From contig CM077648.1 in NCBI GenBank assembly GCA_039707465.1, positions 23,746,119 to 23,810,118 of the forward strand: DNA of 64,000 nucleotides. The letters run 5' to 3'. Origin of the DNA: Rhabdophis nuchalis. Lineage: Eukaryota > Chordata > Lepidosauria > Squamata > Natricidae. The position numbers were made by a program, and so were the translations under genes. This document shows, in pieces, positions 20,440-31,728 of this stretch. Under the pieces are notes generated by a model that had not been told where the DNA came from, made no database searches, and saw only the letters and a program-made list of their open reading frames with translations. How positions within the stretch are numbered: the stretch's first letter is position 1; every line of letters starts with the position of its first letter.

Positions 20440-20850
20440 TGAAGAAGAAAATAAGCAAGGGCAACAATGGAAGGAGGGAGGAAGAGGAGGGAAAAGAAAA
20501 GGGTAAAGGAGAAGAAGTAAAGGAGGGGTAGTAAGAGTAGGATAGAGGGTAAGGAGAAGAAGAGAGGAGGAATGGGGGAGAGGGAGGGGAAGAAGAAAAG
20601 AGGAAGGAGAGGAGGAAAGAAGAAGGTAGAGAAGGGAGGTTGGGAAGAAAGAAGGAGTAGGGTCATTGCAAAATAAAATGGATGTATGGGGTGGCAAGAA
20701 AGTGACCCTGATTATGTTTTTTATATTTTTAAATAGATTGTGACAAATGCTAGAAGACAACAGAGAAATACTAATTGTACTTATGAGAATGTATATTTGT
20801 GAATGTATATGGAAAGAAAAAAATAAAACTTTTTACAAAATAAAAGAAGA
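20440..20850 (+). mobile_element. L1 3' end with purine-rich tract, second copy
   Basis: A purine tract of about 210 bp is followed by TGCAAAATAAAATGGA and GGGGTGGCAAGAAAGTGA, which align with the copy at 12972-13278, and then an AATAAAACTTTTTAC tail. A short GAAGAAA at both sides may be its target duplication, but this is uncertain. Confidence 0.65.
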
Positions 20851-21736
20851 AATGGTCTAAGATGTTTGGGTTCTTATGGGTTGCTTGATCAGTGAAACTA
20901 TAGTTGCTATTTTTCCCAGATGTTTTCTTTTATATGATGTGGACTGCATTGCTTTAAATTTTATATACTACACTGTGTACAGAGTTGCACTTGACCTGGG
21001 AGTGGTCCTGTGAATTTGGTATCAAACAACGTGATTAACTTCAACTCCATTAAACCTAAAACTAGGTTAGAAAGATCACAGGTAATTGGGAGGCTTGAAC
21101 TTAATATACCCACTGATAAATGAGGGTCACATTACCTGTATCCAATTATCAAGATTCTGTAACCTAACCTACAATGAAACTACTTTAAATCTATGAGAAT
21201 CTTGTTTTTTGGTTGGAATCAGCTCAGTGGGGCATGACAGCAAGGACAGTAGAGCTGCAGGTTGCCTACCCATTTCAGATAATGCTTCTTTTTTTTTTGA
21301 GCAGTAGGGACTCTTTTCCTTACCTCCCATTGCTTTACCACTCTTTCAGCAATAAAAAAACAACTACTAAATTTCTGAGTGGTGCTCAAAACAGCTGAAT
21401 AAATTGCAGCAATTCTCGGAAGCAAGAATGAGGAAAAAAATATGTGCACATTGATGCTCCTGATTTCCATGCACAAAAAATCCTCAGAAAAAGAGCCAAT
21501 GAAAATATGCCAGAATGGGTTGAAGATCACAGGTAATTGACAGAATGCTAAGCAACATATGAATGATAAGAAGTCTCATCATTTCAAGAAGGGATGACTC
21601 ACCTTGACTTTTGAGATGATGGAAGGATGCTATCCCTTACACTGCCTCTTGCATACCAAAAACAGACTTCCAGAATACTAGGATTACTGTCTAAATTAGT
21701 TGATTTACATCCCCAAAATGCATCCTGAATATTTGT
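20851..21736. other. Unassigned spacer
   Basis: No recognisable element. The 103-codon minus frame at 21219-21530 has no recognisable motif. Confidence 0.45.
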
Positions 21737-21755
21737 GTGTGTGTGTATGTATATG

Positions 21756-21788
<33 letters not shown>

Positions 21789-21795
21789 ATACATA
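21737..21795. repeat. (GT)n(AT)n(GT)n microsatellite
   Basis: TG, TA and TG dinucleotide runs follow one another. Confidence 0.95.
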
Positions 21796-22429
21796 TAGCA
21801 TTTTTGCTCATAAATAAATGGAGACTAATATAGATCTATTTCAAGCTATTTAGCTCTCATCAGCTAGCCATTACATTTGCTGGGATTCGAACTTGGGCTG
21901 TTTTTACATATTAGGCAGTTGTATTAACCTCTAAACCACAAGCTCTTCTTGTTGGGGAGATGCAATGAACAATGAATTGGCTGGTAAGTAATCTCTAAAT
22001 TAGAAATCCTAGTATATATAGAATAGTATGAGGATACTGGAGTTAGATTTTGATTATACATGGGGCATAATGATCAAAACATACCCAAAGGAATCATTAC
22101 TATTACTGTTAGCAGGAAATGTGGCTTGATTAAGATTGAATGTTGTAAGTATAAATTTATTATACTGGTGTAGGCTTTCACAGTATGTATTAGGCCATGT
22201 TGGGCTTTAGGGTTTAGTAACCAGGGTGTAGGTAACAGATTTCCTGAAGTTTCAGAGAATTGTGGCTGGCATATTCAGCCACAACATCTGAAGATGTGAG
22301 ATGAGAAGATTATAGGAAGCTCACTTCCCGTCATTCAGGATACTGCTTATATGCGCTATGTGCTTAGAGCTCAAGGCATTGTTAGAGACCATGCAGATGC
22401 ACCCTTTACAGTCTGATTCTGTTGCTCCC
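21796..22429. other. Unassigned spacer
   Basis: No clear element. GGCTGGCATATTCAGCCACAA near 22264 resembles other squamate repeats only loosely. Confidence 0.4.
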
Positions 22430-22437
22430 CTCTGGGA

Positions 22438-22757
22438 CAGAGGTGGGTTCCTACCAGTTTGGACCGGTTTGGCCGAACTGGTAGTAACTTGGTGGCCTGG
22501 GTCTCTGGAACTGCCAGCAACCCAGGCCTGCCTGTAGATGAACCTGCCAAACCGGTTCATCTACAGCGCTGCCATCTTGATTTTCAGTTCTGTGCATTCT
22601 CAGAACAATTTTCATGGCACACATTTAACTCCCCCCCTTTTAAAATGTTTTGTGCATGCGCAGACCTATTTATGTGTAAATGTGCCCATGCGTGGAGCAC
22701 ACTCAAAATATTTGTGTGCACTAAACCAGCAGTAATTCCGGCAGCAACCCATCCCTG
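22438..22757. mobile_element. hAT MITE, 320 bp, with degraded 8-bp duplication
   Basis: Termini are CAGAGGTGGGTTCCTACC and GGCAGCAACCCATCCCTG. Flanks are CTCTGGGA (22430-22437) and CTCTAGAA (22758-22765), 6 of 8 matching. The same family is at 3320, 24496, 26376, 29362 and 44773. Confidence 0.85.
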
Positions 22758-22919
22758 CTCTAGAAGGAGGTTTCTAGCAAGATTACCAGATTCTGTAACA
22801 GCTTTGTTCCCTATGTCATTTGCCTGGTTAAACTCAAAAGATTCATTTTTCTCATCATGTACATGTATAATCCAAACTAGATTGTGATGTTTCTCTCTGT
22901 CATATAATATATGTGGGTA

Positions 22920-23070
22920 TGTGCATAATTTTGTATTTATTTATTTTGCCATATTTATGTAGTGTATATTGGACGTGGTGACTCTTTGAGAGCTGTAGGC
23001 AAGGAAATTTCATTTTAATGTATGCCGATTAGTGTACCGGCAAAGTAACAATAAAGTTATTCTAAGTCTA
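22920..23070 (+). mobile_element. LINE 3'-end-like fragment
   Basis: GGAAATTTCATTTTAATGTA and ACAATAAAGTTATTCTAAGT are typical of the 3' ends of CR1/Rex-type LINEs. No coding part is seen. A short stretch resembling the 41115-type MITE follows (23070-23145). Confidence 0.5.
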
Positions 23071-23145
23071 AAGTGACTTTTTTTCAATGCTGTTGTAACT
23101 TCGAACAGTCACTAAACAAATTGCTGTAAGTCTACGACTATCTCT

Positions 23146-24495
23146 GTGTACTATCAGCATATTTTGATTGGAGAACTGCATCTCAAATTTTTTATCAAAG
23201 TGTGATTATTAACTGCATTGCAGTTTCTGCAGTAATTTGGCAACTCTAAATTCAGTTTAGTGGCAGGGCCAATTTCCATCCCTCTATTTTTAACAGGGAG
23301 GAAGAAAGCTATTGTGATGGAGGATTTTTCATAATCTGTGTCCAAATGTCAACCAAATAAGAGAAGTTTGGTATCCCACTGGTCAGTAATATTGGAACAG
23401 CGCTATGAAAGAATAAGATAATAGTTGAGTAGCATCTGTAGAAGAAACCTGGAAGTATTTTCCTTTGTCCTTGCGGTAATATTTATAGCATCCCCAAAAG
23501 ATGGAAGCAAGAGAGAAAACAGCCTTTCCCTGGCAGATCACGATACTTTGGATATAAATTTTATCGAACGCAGAAAGTGACATTATGAATGTTCTGCGGG
23601 AACAGAAACCATACTATCGCACAAGAAAAGAGCTGCCTGCTAAGACCAATATTAAACTGATGCTGCAGGTTGTGCAGGCAGCCTGTATTGTTATAATTGA
23701 TAGCTCCATGGTGTTTGTATGTTTTGCCCTTTCCTTTAGATATTTTCATGCTGGTTTGCCATATGTTGACACAGATTTCATTTTCAGAATATTTCCTCCA
23801 AATTGGCAGGTGCTGTATTGATTTTTTATTATTACCTCAGCAGCAGCTATGACCCCAATAATCTTAGCCTGGTATGTGTGAGATAATTTTCTCCAGCTGC
23901 ACAATTGGTCTAGTATATTCTTTAAGCTCAGAAATAATGGTGTTTAGTGCCACGTGGCATTCGGTTTGGTGAGCAATTAGGTACCTTCCAGTCCATGTCA
24001 ATTCTTACTAAACAGATAAATAGGTCTTCTGCTATTGATCTGCCCCCAGTCTTCCCCTTCAGGTTTCACAAGGGTGCACTCATCACCATGGTAATTGAAT
24101 TCATCTACCTTACTGAGTTTGTCCTCTTCTGTTTCTTTCAACTTTCCCCGCGTTAAAGATTTCTGAAGGAAACTGGATCTTCCCATAAAATATCCAAAAC
24201 ATGATAATATTCATTTTAATTCCATGATAATTGGAAACTTGTTTATTTCAAAAGATTGCATTGACATCCATTTTGAAACAGCTCTTTAATGAGTCACAGC
24301 AATAAAACTATAAAAACCATAAAATGTGTTAAAACTAAAAACTTAGTGTGTTGAGCAACCTCCCATGATGCCTCAATAACCCTCCACAGATTCCATCACA
24401 CTACCCCAATGCCTAGGTAAAGAGCCAAGTTTTGATGGTCTTCTGAAAGACTAATTGGTTGGTAGCCTGCCAGATTGCTAGGTGGTGGTGGTAGG
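23146..24495. other. Mostly unassigned; possible LINE tail near 24250-24480
   Basis: No coding motif. The stretch 24280-24480 has the look of an antisense L2-type 3' end, with no firm signature. Confidence 0.35.
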
Positions 24496-24676
24496 CAGGC
24501 GTGGGTTCTGGCAGTTGCTACTGCTGGTTTACTCATGGCCACGTGCTCATGTGCAGAAGCAAAAAACAAGATGGCGCTGCCTATGGCACCGCTGGGAGAA
24601 CTGGTTTGAGGGTGTGGCAGGTCTGGGCCATGGCCAGTTCCAGCCATCCAGGCCACCAAACCACTACCGATTCTAA
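24496..24676. mobile_element. hAT MITE, truncated on the right
   Basis: It begins CAGGCGTGGGTTCTGGCAG and keeps the body landmarks GTGCTCATGTGCAGAAGC and AGGCCACCAAACCACTACCG. The right terminus is missing. Confidence 0.75.
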
Positions 24677-26367
24677 TGTCAATGGCCAGCAAAGTAATCC
24701 AAGGCCCTAACATACAATGAAATAAATAAAAAAATATTTATGAATAGAACTGGAGGATTTTAATACTTTTCAAATTTATAACATATGATGTCATTGACTG
24801 AGTTTCAATATGCAATATTTATGATGTGAAATGTTTAGTTTCAGAGTTTTCTTTTGACAATTCACCTTATGATAAAGACACACACGTGCGCACACACATA
24901 CAAATTAAAACTTGATGAATTAAAAATGTATGTTTAGCTCTTTTTTTCTTGTATATTAAGGCTTTATTTTCATTTACCCTATTATTGTACTTTTTCTGTT
25001 ACAGGAAGATGTTTGCTATGTTTCATAACAATTAGTCATCTCCCAGAAGTATAAAAAAATGCAGTGCCCAGAATTCCCACTCAACAGTCCTAATTGTTTG
25101 ACAGATTGGAGAAAACCGCAATGTTTTCCTACATTTACAATAATTTTTAGTAATGTTCAACAACCAAAGAAACAAGATACAGAATTAAGAATTTCATTTC
25201 AAGGACCTAAGGCTTTTAACATGGCAAGCACAGTTAATATCAAAAGTATTTAGAGTGCAAAGATTTATAATTTAAAGAGGGTAAATTTACTCAGGGGATA
25301 TCAAGAATGAATTACTTTATGAATTATTTTTGTCAGGTAGCTGTCTCGTATACCAGAAAATACCAAATACCTTCCTTTCCCCCTAATCACCTGCATTCAT
25401 CTTAATCCCCTTTTGGATCCCTAGATAGATGAGAGAGATTATTTTGAAACAGAAAAAAAACAATGCAGGAAAATACAATGTTTTAAGTTCACCAAAATTT
25501 CCCTCTTTCTGTGAAATGATTCTGTAAACTATGGCACAGGATGTCTTCTAGCTGTGTGAAGCTTTTTAGCTATTAATCTTGGTCTGGAGGGGGTCATGTA
25601 GTCAACCACAAACCATTATTCCTTGAAGACCAGAACTTTCCCTGAGCTTAATGATTTTTCATGAAATTACAGGTAATGCAGCTCTGAAAATATTCATCCA
25701 CAGAGGAGGCTGCCTGGGTGGCTTACATCCTAAATACAGAAAGGCAGCATGAGGGAACGAATTATGCAGAACATCTCTGATATGCAGGAAATCCTAATTA
25801 ACAACGTCTCCTCCTGGCTTAGGCCAACAAAGGGGTTGAAAATGTTCTTCTGCATACATCCCAGATACAAATTTTAAACAAATGTTCTTCCACAGATATC
25901 CCAGATACAAAAAGGGAACAGTCTTTGGTTACCTGATGAGAAAAAATGAGTTTAATCAGACTGCGTAATAGCCTGGCTGCATTTGAAAAGGATTTCCGTG
26001 TTATCTATTTGATGAGAAGAATAGCAGAGGTTTGCCAAAAGTTGTGAATTGTCTACTGGAATTTATCTGGGTTGTACAGGAAATGTTATAATATTATTAA
26101 TTTAGGCATGGAATATATTATATTTTTCTGGTAAGTGTACTGTTATTGTGTAGTACTTTCCATCAGGAAATATAACATTTTCTAAATGGGAGCAGACAGA
26201 GATGTCTGCATAGGGAGATTAAACATATCAGAAAGGCAGCTGCAATGGATGCTTCTCCCTTTTTAAAAATGAGTGTTGAGATGCATGCAAAAGGAGATGG
26301 AATTTCAATCATAAGTGTGTGGACACAAACCTGACTTTTTTGAGTCCCCACAATTCACACACAGACC
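24677..26367. other. Unassigned spacer
   Basis: About 1.7 kb of AT-rich sequence without recognisable element or coding motif, apart from a CA-rich run at 24880-24900. Confidence 0.45.
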
Positions 26368-26375
26368 ATTACCAC

Positions 26376-26633
26376 CAGGATGGGTTGCTGCTGGTGTTAC
26401 TGCTGGTTCGTTGCTGGCGTACTTTGTGTGCTCACTCCGCGCATGGGCACAGTAGCCTATACATAGGTCTGTGCATGTGCAGAACATAAAAAATGCCCCC
26501 AAAATGCCGCAGTGACTGGGGAACTGATGCAGGAGTGTGGCGAGCCTGCCGTCCTGACTCATTCGGTGACACAGTTACCATTTCCACTACCGGTTCGCCT
26601 GAATGGGTGCGAACCGATACCAACCCACCTCTG
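26376..26633. mobile_element. hAT MITE, diverged copy
   Basis: Termini CAGGATGGGTTGCTGCTGG and GATACCAACCCACCTCTG match the 22438 family. Flanks ATTACCAC (26368-26375) and ATCCCCGC (26634-26641) agree at 5 of 8 positions. Confidence 0.75.
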
Positions 26634-26641
26634 ATCCCCGC

Positions 26642-27115
26642 CCCCAAGACCAGGAAAATTGGCTTTATGGTAAATCATTAGTTCATCTAGGTCAGTAATG
26701 TCTACATTTGAATTGCAGTAACTCTCTGGTTTTAAAATCATTCATAAACTAAGGCTATAAATAGAAAATAAGAATGTGTGAGTGGGTTATCATATATTTG
26801 TGTCATAAATAAGCATAAACAATACAAATGCTAAATATTATTGATCGGGATTTTGATAACTCTGATGCTTGGCCTAAAGATTCTTATGTTAAAATGATGC
26901 CTTAGCAGGCCTTCAGGGTTGATAAGAAGTTCCAAGCTTAAAGCTGAACATGAGTTGAAATAGTACCTGATATTTATTTTATATATTTATTTTGAAGGAA
27001 AGCATATTAATACATAATCCTGATGAGACTGAAGTGCTCCTGAGGAGTCAAAACACAGTTCAAGGGATTTTTAATGACTCTGAATGACATTTTGCAGGGA
27101 AATCTAGGATATGCA
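26642..27115. other. Unassigned spacer
   Basis: No recognisable element or coding motif. Confidence 0.45.
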
Positions 27116-27584
27116 TCTAATAATAATAAATAAATATAAATAAAAATGTAACAAGAGTTTGTTCAAAACCGCTAATCTCCGAAAGTACTGCACTGATCGC
27201 TTTCAAATTTTCACATAACGTTCCTTTGAAATACAGCACCAATGATATATATAGATTGTATAGATGTCACACCTGTGCCAGGTACACACAACATAAATGT
27301 AAAAAAATGGATACAGAGAGAGCAGTGGGCCACAGGTATTATGTCATCCTTTATGACATAAAATACTCTGAGAGAGAAATACGGTAGGTAGGTAGGTAGG
27401 TAGAGGGATAGAGAGAGGGAGAAATACAATAGGTAGGTAGGTAGGTAGGTAGGTAGGTAGGTAGAGGGAGAGAGGGTTATATGGTAGTTGTGTGTACGTG
27501 TTTGTGTGTGCAGGTGTAGATCTACACACAGATTGGTTGGCCATTTAACTAGACAGGGCCATAGCAACGTGTGGGAACGGCTAG
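27116..27584 (+). mobile_element. Non-autonomous Helitron, short copy
   Basis: The 5' part (ATAAATAAAAATGTAAC, then CGCTAATCTCCGAAAGT) matches the start of the larger copy at 48726. The 3' part (GGTTGGCCATTTAACTAGAC, then GGCCATAGCAACGTGTGG) matches its end, with a decayed hairpin and a terminal CTAG. TAGG and AGAG units at 27385-27470 correspond to the minisatellite of the larger copy. Confidence 0.8.
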
Positions 27585-27586
27585 CA

Positions 27587-28009
27587 AATGAATAAATACT
27601 ATCGGTGACGTCCTTCAGTGATGCCTCTTTGTCTAGTTTACAGCCCTGGTTTAGTTTTGTGCTCTCTGGATAACCTATAAGAGAATCATCCATCTTCACA
27701 GTAGTGGTCTTCATATACATGAGAAAATGCTGAATATCAAAACATTCCCTAAGGCAGAGAAGGAAGGGAAAAAAAGAAAGGAAAACTAGAAACCACATTT
27801 AATTTTTTCATACATAAATTATGGCCCTGGTCACTAATTAATTACATTGCTATTATAATTAACTTCATTCTCTGTCCCAATATATTTCCCTAAAGAATAA
27901 ACCTATTGATTGATAAGAAACCTGGATTATTTGTCCATTATTCTAAGTCTGTCTCCTTCCTCTGATGGGTATATTAATCCTGAATTACTTTATGTGGCTA
28001 ATAATATAG
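27587..28009. other. Unassigned spacer
   Basis: No recognisable element or coding motif. Confidence 0.45.
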
Positions 28010-28650
28010 CCTTTATTGTCATTGTACATCATGTATGCAATGAAATTGGTTTTAGCCTCACTGGTGCAATCCATGACAACAAACACAAACAACATAAATA
28101 GTATAAAGAATAATCCCTATGCAAGTAATTAGGTGGGAAAAAAAGCAAGCAAGCAAAAGAAAAACTAGTCATATGTTTCCACATGGACGTGGAGTGGTTA
28201 TGTTTAAGAGTCTGACAGCCCAAGGATAGAAACTATTTTTAAACCTATTTGTTCCCCTGACTATGCTTTGATGTCTTCTGCCTGATGGTAGAAGTGCAAA
28301 GAGACACTGACCAGGGTGTAAATAATCTTGGAGGATCTTCTTTACTCTGCCAAAGCAGTGAGACATGGAGATGTCATCCAGTGGTGTTAGAAGGCAACCA
28401 ATGGTTTCTTGTGCCTATTAGATCACTCTCTGTAGTGCCTTCCTATCCACAGCAGTTATACCAGAGTACCATATTGTAATGCAACATGTGAGGACACTTT
28501 CTATAATGGACCAATAGAAAGAGGTCAACAGCCGTTGTTCCACCTGATTTTTTCACAGGACTCTAAGGAAATGAAGTCTCTGTTGGGCCTTGTCAATCAC
28601 CAGGGACTTATTGTTTTTCCAGGTGAGACTAACAACCTGGAAAACAGCCT
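28010..28650 (-). pseudogene. CR1/Rex-like LINE, C-terminal fragment
   Basis: On the minus strand the frame contains LFALLPSGRRHQSI and FKNSFYPWAVRLLN, which belong to the C-terminal end of CR1- or Rex-type LINE proteins. The 3' UTR with GTACAATGACAATAAAGGC is at the low-coordinate end. Several stops and frameshifts are present. Confidence 0.75.
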
Positions 28651-28734
28651 ATCTTGACTAACAAGCACTCCCAAGTATTTAAAAGAGGAAGCTCTCTCCA
28701 CACAGCCGCCATCATATTTATTAGAATAAGTATT

Positions 28735-28860
28735 TTAAATTTTATATATTTTATATATTTTGTATGTATTTTAACATCCCTGTGCGCCTGGGTCCTAACA
28801 AGGAGAAGGGTGGGGTATAAATTTAATAAAATAAATAAAATAAAATAAATAAATCAATAT
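28735..28860 (+). mobile_element. L2-type LINE 3' end
   Basis: CCTGTGCGCCTGGGTCC, then AAGGGTGGGGTATAAATTTA and an (AAATA)n tail. This compares with the 3' end of the L2 at 58376-58433. Confidence 0.65.
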
Positions 28861-29353
28861 AAAGTGGAGCAAGTTCCTCTATGTGCTTCCGGAAATCTAG
28901 CATAATGCAACTCTGTCTCAGCCACTGTTCCTTTCTTTTCAGGATTTATTTTTAAAGTTCAGAAGCTTTAGGAAACACATTGTTTCAATGATTTCCATTA
29001 GAAATAATGGAAAATTATCATTTTTTTCCTATATCTTGAATATGTTACATTATCAGTTACGTTATATCTGGTGTATTATCAGAAATACGCCAAAAGCCTA
29101 AGATTATTTGTCATGTTATTTTTCAAAAAACAAAGTTAACATTGTTGACAGCCAAGAGAAGATGAAAATGAACTCTATTCTCCATACTAGCTACTGCTAG
29201 TATTATACATTCATCTTCTAAAAAGTTGGAAAAAGAGGAACAGGTCTTAAAAATGAGGAGAATAATAATCCATATTGAGTGACTAAGATGGGTCTCCAGT
29301 CCAGGGCACATCTGAGCTAGGTGGATTTTTTTGTCCTCCCCTGCTTTTCCTCC
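28861..29353. other. Unassigned spacer
   Basis: No recognisable element or coding motif. Confidence 0.45.
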
Positions 29354-29361
29354 TTCCATGT

Positions 29362-29613
29362 CAGTGGTGGGTTCCTACAGGTACAGCCCGGTTCGGCTGA
29401 ATCAGTAGTAGCTTGGTGGCCTGATTCGCTGGAACTGGCAGCAACCCATGCCTGCCATGCCTCTGAACCAGTTCTCTCGGCATTATCGTAGGCGCCGCCA
29501 TCTTGGTTTTTGCTTCAGCACATGCACAGAGCAATTTTAATTGTACTGTGCATGCATGCATCAAGTGTGCGCCTGAGTGAACTGGCAGTAGTGTCTGTCG
29601 GAAGCCACCCCTG
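29362..29613. mobile_element. hAT MITE with 8-bp duplication
   Basis: Termini CAGTGGTGGGTTCCTAC and CGGAAGCCACCCCTG. Flanks TTCCATGT and CTCCATGC, 6 of 8 matching. It belongs to the 22438 family. Confidence 0.85.
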
Positions 29614-29647
29614 CTCCATGCCTAAATTCTGTGGTCATTCCTGTCCC

Positions 29648-29805
29648 GAAAGTGCTTTTTCAAAAGGCAACTGGACCTTTTTCTTCAATGAAGCTTCTTT
29701 GATGAGAAACGAAATATCTTCAAGGAAAAACGAAGTCCAGTTGCCTTTTGAAAACCACCTTTAGGATATCCATGTCCTGAATGACCAAGAATCTCCATAG
29801 ATATG
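29648..29805. repeat. Fold-back repeat family copy
   Basis: TTTTTCAAAAGGCAACTGGAC at the left and its complement GTCCAGTTGCCTTTTGAAAA about 70 bp later form an inverted repeat, followed by the conserved close AAGAATCTCCATAG. Other copies are at 16530, 48210 and 58685. Confidence 0.8.
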
Positions 29806-29993
29806 CATCCATTCCTGATTTCATCCTGCCCACAGCTGTCACTATGATCCTACTGGAAAACAACAGCATTTCATTGAGGAATTATTTGTGCTGAAGTTTG
29901 AAGGCATGACTGTTGGAAACAAATTGGAAAGAGTACAAGTAACTTTCATAGTCTCTGATGGCATCTTTTACCATATTTATAGCCCTAATAATA

Positions 29994-30231
29994 CCATGAT
30001 TCTCCAAAAATAAGACAGGGTCTTATTTTCTTTAGACCCTCACAATAAATCCTTGGTCTTATTTTCGGGGAGGTCTTATTATTTTTGAGGTGCAGGAGGT
30101 GGTGGGCTGCTGCTGCATTGCAATATTTTCAGGGAGGTCTTATTTTCAGTGGAGGGCTTATTTTAGCACATGCACTCAAAAGCTTGATTGGGCTTATTAT
30201 CTAGGGAGCTCTTATTTTCAGGGAAACAGGG
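29994..30231. mobile_element. Mariner-type MITE with TA duplication
   Basis: Left end CCATGATTCTCCAAAAATAA and right end CTTATTTTCAGGGAAACAGG are imperfect inverted repeats flanked by TA. Repeated GTCTTATTTTC motifs in both orientations fill the body. Confidence 0.75.
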
Positions 30232-30245
30232 TAATTTCATTTCAA

Positions 30246-30735
30246 TTTCATTTCATTTTATTACATTTATATCCCGCCCTTCTCCGCAGAGGACCCAGGG
30301 CGGCGCACAGGAGATTTAAAAATAGATAAATAATTTAAAATACATATTAAATAATCCCAATCCTATGCTAAAACCAATTATTAAAAACCCAATTTAAAAC
30401 TTTTCTAAAAGTCCCCATGGGAGGTTAGGCTAGGCCGGCTTGATGAAAAAAGTATGTCTTTAGACATTGGCGGAAGAGGCGGAGGTCGGTGATGGTCCGG
30501 AGTTCAGGGGGTAGGTCGTTCCAAAGGGCAGGGCCCGCCACAGAGAAGGCTCTTCCCCTGGGTGTCGCCAGTCGGCATTGTCCGGCTGACGGCACCCTGA
30601 GAAGGCCCTCTCTGTGGGAGCGGATCGGCCGAAGGGATGTATGGGGCAGGAGACGGTCTCGCATATAACTAGGCCCTGAGCCATGGAGCGCTTTAAAGAT
30701 GGTCGTCAGAACCTTGAAGCGCACCCGAAAGACCC
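30246..30735 (-). pseudogene. L2-type LINE, C-terminal RT region
   Basis: The minus-strand frame 30425-30724 contains FKVLTTIFKALHGSGP and GRAFSVAGPALWNDLP, the conserved end of L2-type LINE proteins, closely resembling the plus-strand copy at 57527. The 3' UTR with ATATCCCGCCCTTCTCC is at the low-coordinate side. It is 5' truncated near 30735. Confidence 0.9.
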
Positions 30736-30939
30736 GTAATAATAAAACAAAGGTTATATCAAGAGGTTTTTCTTTGCTTTTGTTTCATATTATACTTTTT
30801 TGTTTACTTTTTTCCTAACTTCAAGGTTTTTTTTAAAAGAAAGTCAACTGATATGGCCCCCAAATCTTTGAATGGGTGGAAAGAAGCACTGAGTAAAAGA
30901 AATAATGATGGTGAGGTAGAATTAACCAACCCCAGACTT
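30736..30939. other. AT-rich spacer
   Basis: Nothing recognised. Confidence 0.4.
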
Positions 30940-31300
30940 CACTTCCGGCTTTTGACGGCGACGGACGGGCTTTGAGCCTCGTCCGCCGATGCCTTTCTAG
31001 CGGGCCCCTTTGAGGGCACAAGGAGCCCTGGAGGGGCTTCTTGCCAAAATGGGTGGCTTGTCGGGACTCCCAGCCTGTCGGCAGTTGGTGGGGGATACCT
31101 CGACCTCGCCCCAGGTGTTGGGATGGCACAGAGGGGGGGCAAACACTTGCCTCTTCGCCCGATGATTTTCGGAGGTAATATTCTAACTTGAACGAGTGAC
31201 TGGAATGCCGGCAATGGAGAGGCACCCCCAAACCCCTTGGATGAACGTTGGAAGCCAGGCGGCAGAAGGAATGTGAGTTTTTTTTCCAGTTGCACGGACG
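30940..31300. other. GC-rich, CpG-rich segment, possibly a LINE 5' UTR
   Basis: This stretch is markedly richer in GC and CpG than its surroundings. It begins CACTTCCGGCTTTTGACGG. The composition resembles the 5' UTR of the HAL1-like element at 35613-36485, but I could not align the two. A L1-type 5' UTR is a guess. Long open frames on the minus strand are probably a by-product of composition. Confidence 0.35.
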
Positions 31301-31362
31301 CTTTTCAGTAGACTTGAGCAGGTTGATGGAAGAAAGAGGGGTGCATTATCTGTCCAACTCAC

Positions 31363-31720
31363 CAGTGGTGGGATTCAGTCAGTTTGTACCTATTTGGGAG
31401 AACCAGTTTTTAACTTTCTAAACAGTTTGGAGAACCAGTTGTTGGAAGAAATCTCATTTTGTTTTTTCTACTTTACAGGACTGATCCTGTAAGGAAGGCA
31501 GGAAGGAAACATTCTGGTGCTGTTTCTAGCCTCATCTTTATTGCCCTGCTTACAGAAACTACCTCTCCAGTTAACCCTTATTACATTGTGACAGCTAAGA
31601 CGAAGCACCCATCAGCGTGAGTGACCATGCCCACATGGTAACATGACCAGCAGGCCACGCCTATCCAGCTGATCATTAGAGCAGAGAACTGGTTGTTAAA
31701 TTATTTGAATCCTACCACTG
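31363..31720. mobile_element. hAT MITE with perfect 8-bp duplication
   Basis: Termini CAGTGGTGGGATTCAG and TGAATCCTACCACTG. Both flanks are CAACTCAC (31355-31362 and 31721-31728). 358 bp, non-coding. Confidence 0.93.
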
Positions 31721-31728
31721 CAACTCAC

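Noticed and set aside
27211..27798. 195-codon minus-strand frame with a YLPTYLPTYL run
   Set aside because: It crosses the Helitron border and its central part is the TAGG repeat. No conserved domain is visible.
30833..31295. Two overlapping minus-strand frames (132 and 118 codons)
   Set aside because: They lie in a CpG-rich segment that resembles a LINE 5' UTR. They have no recognisable protein motif.
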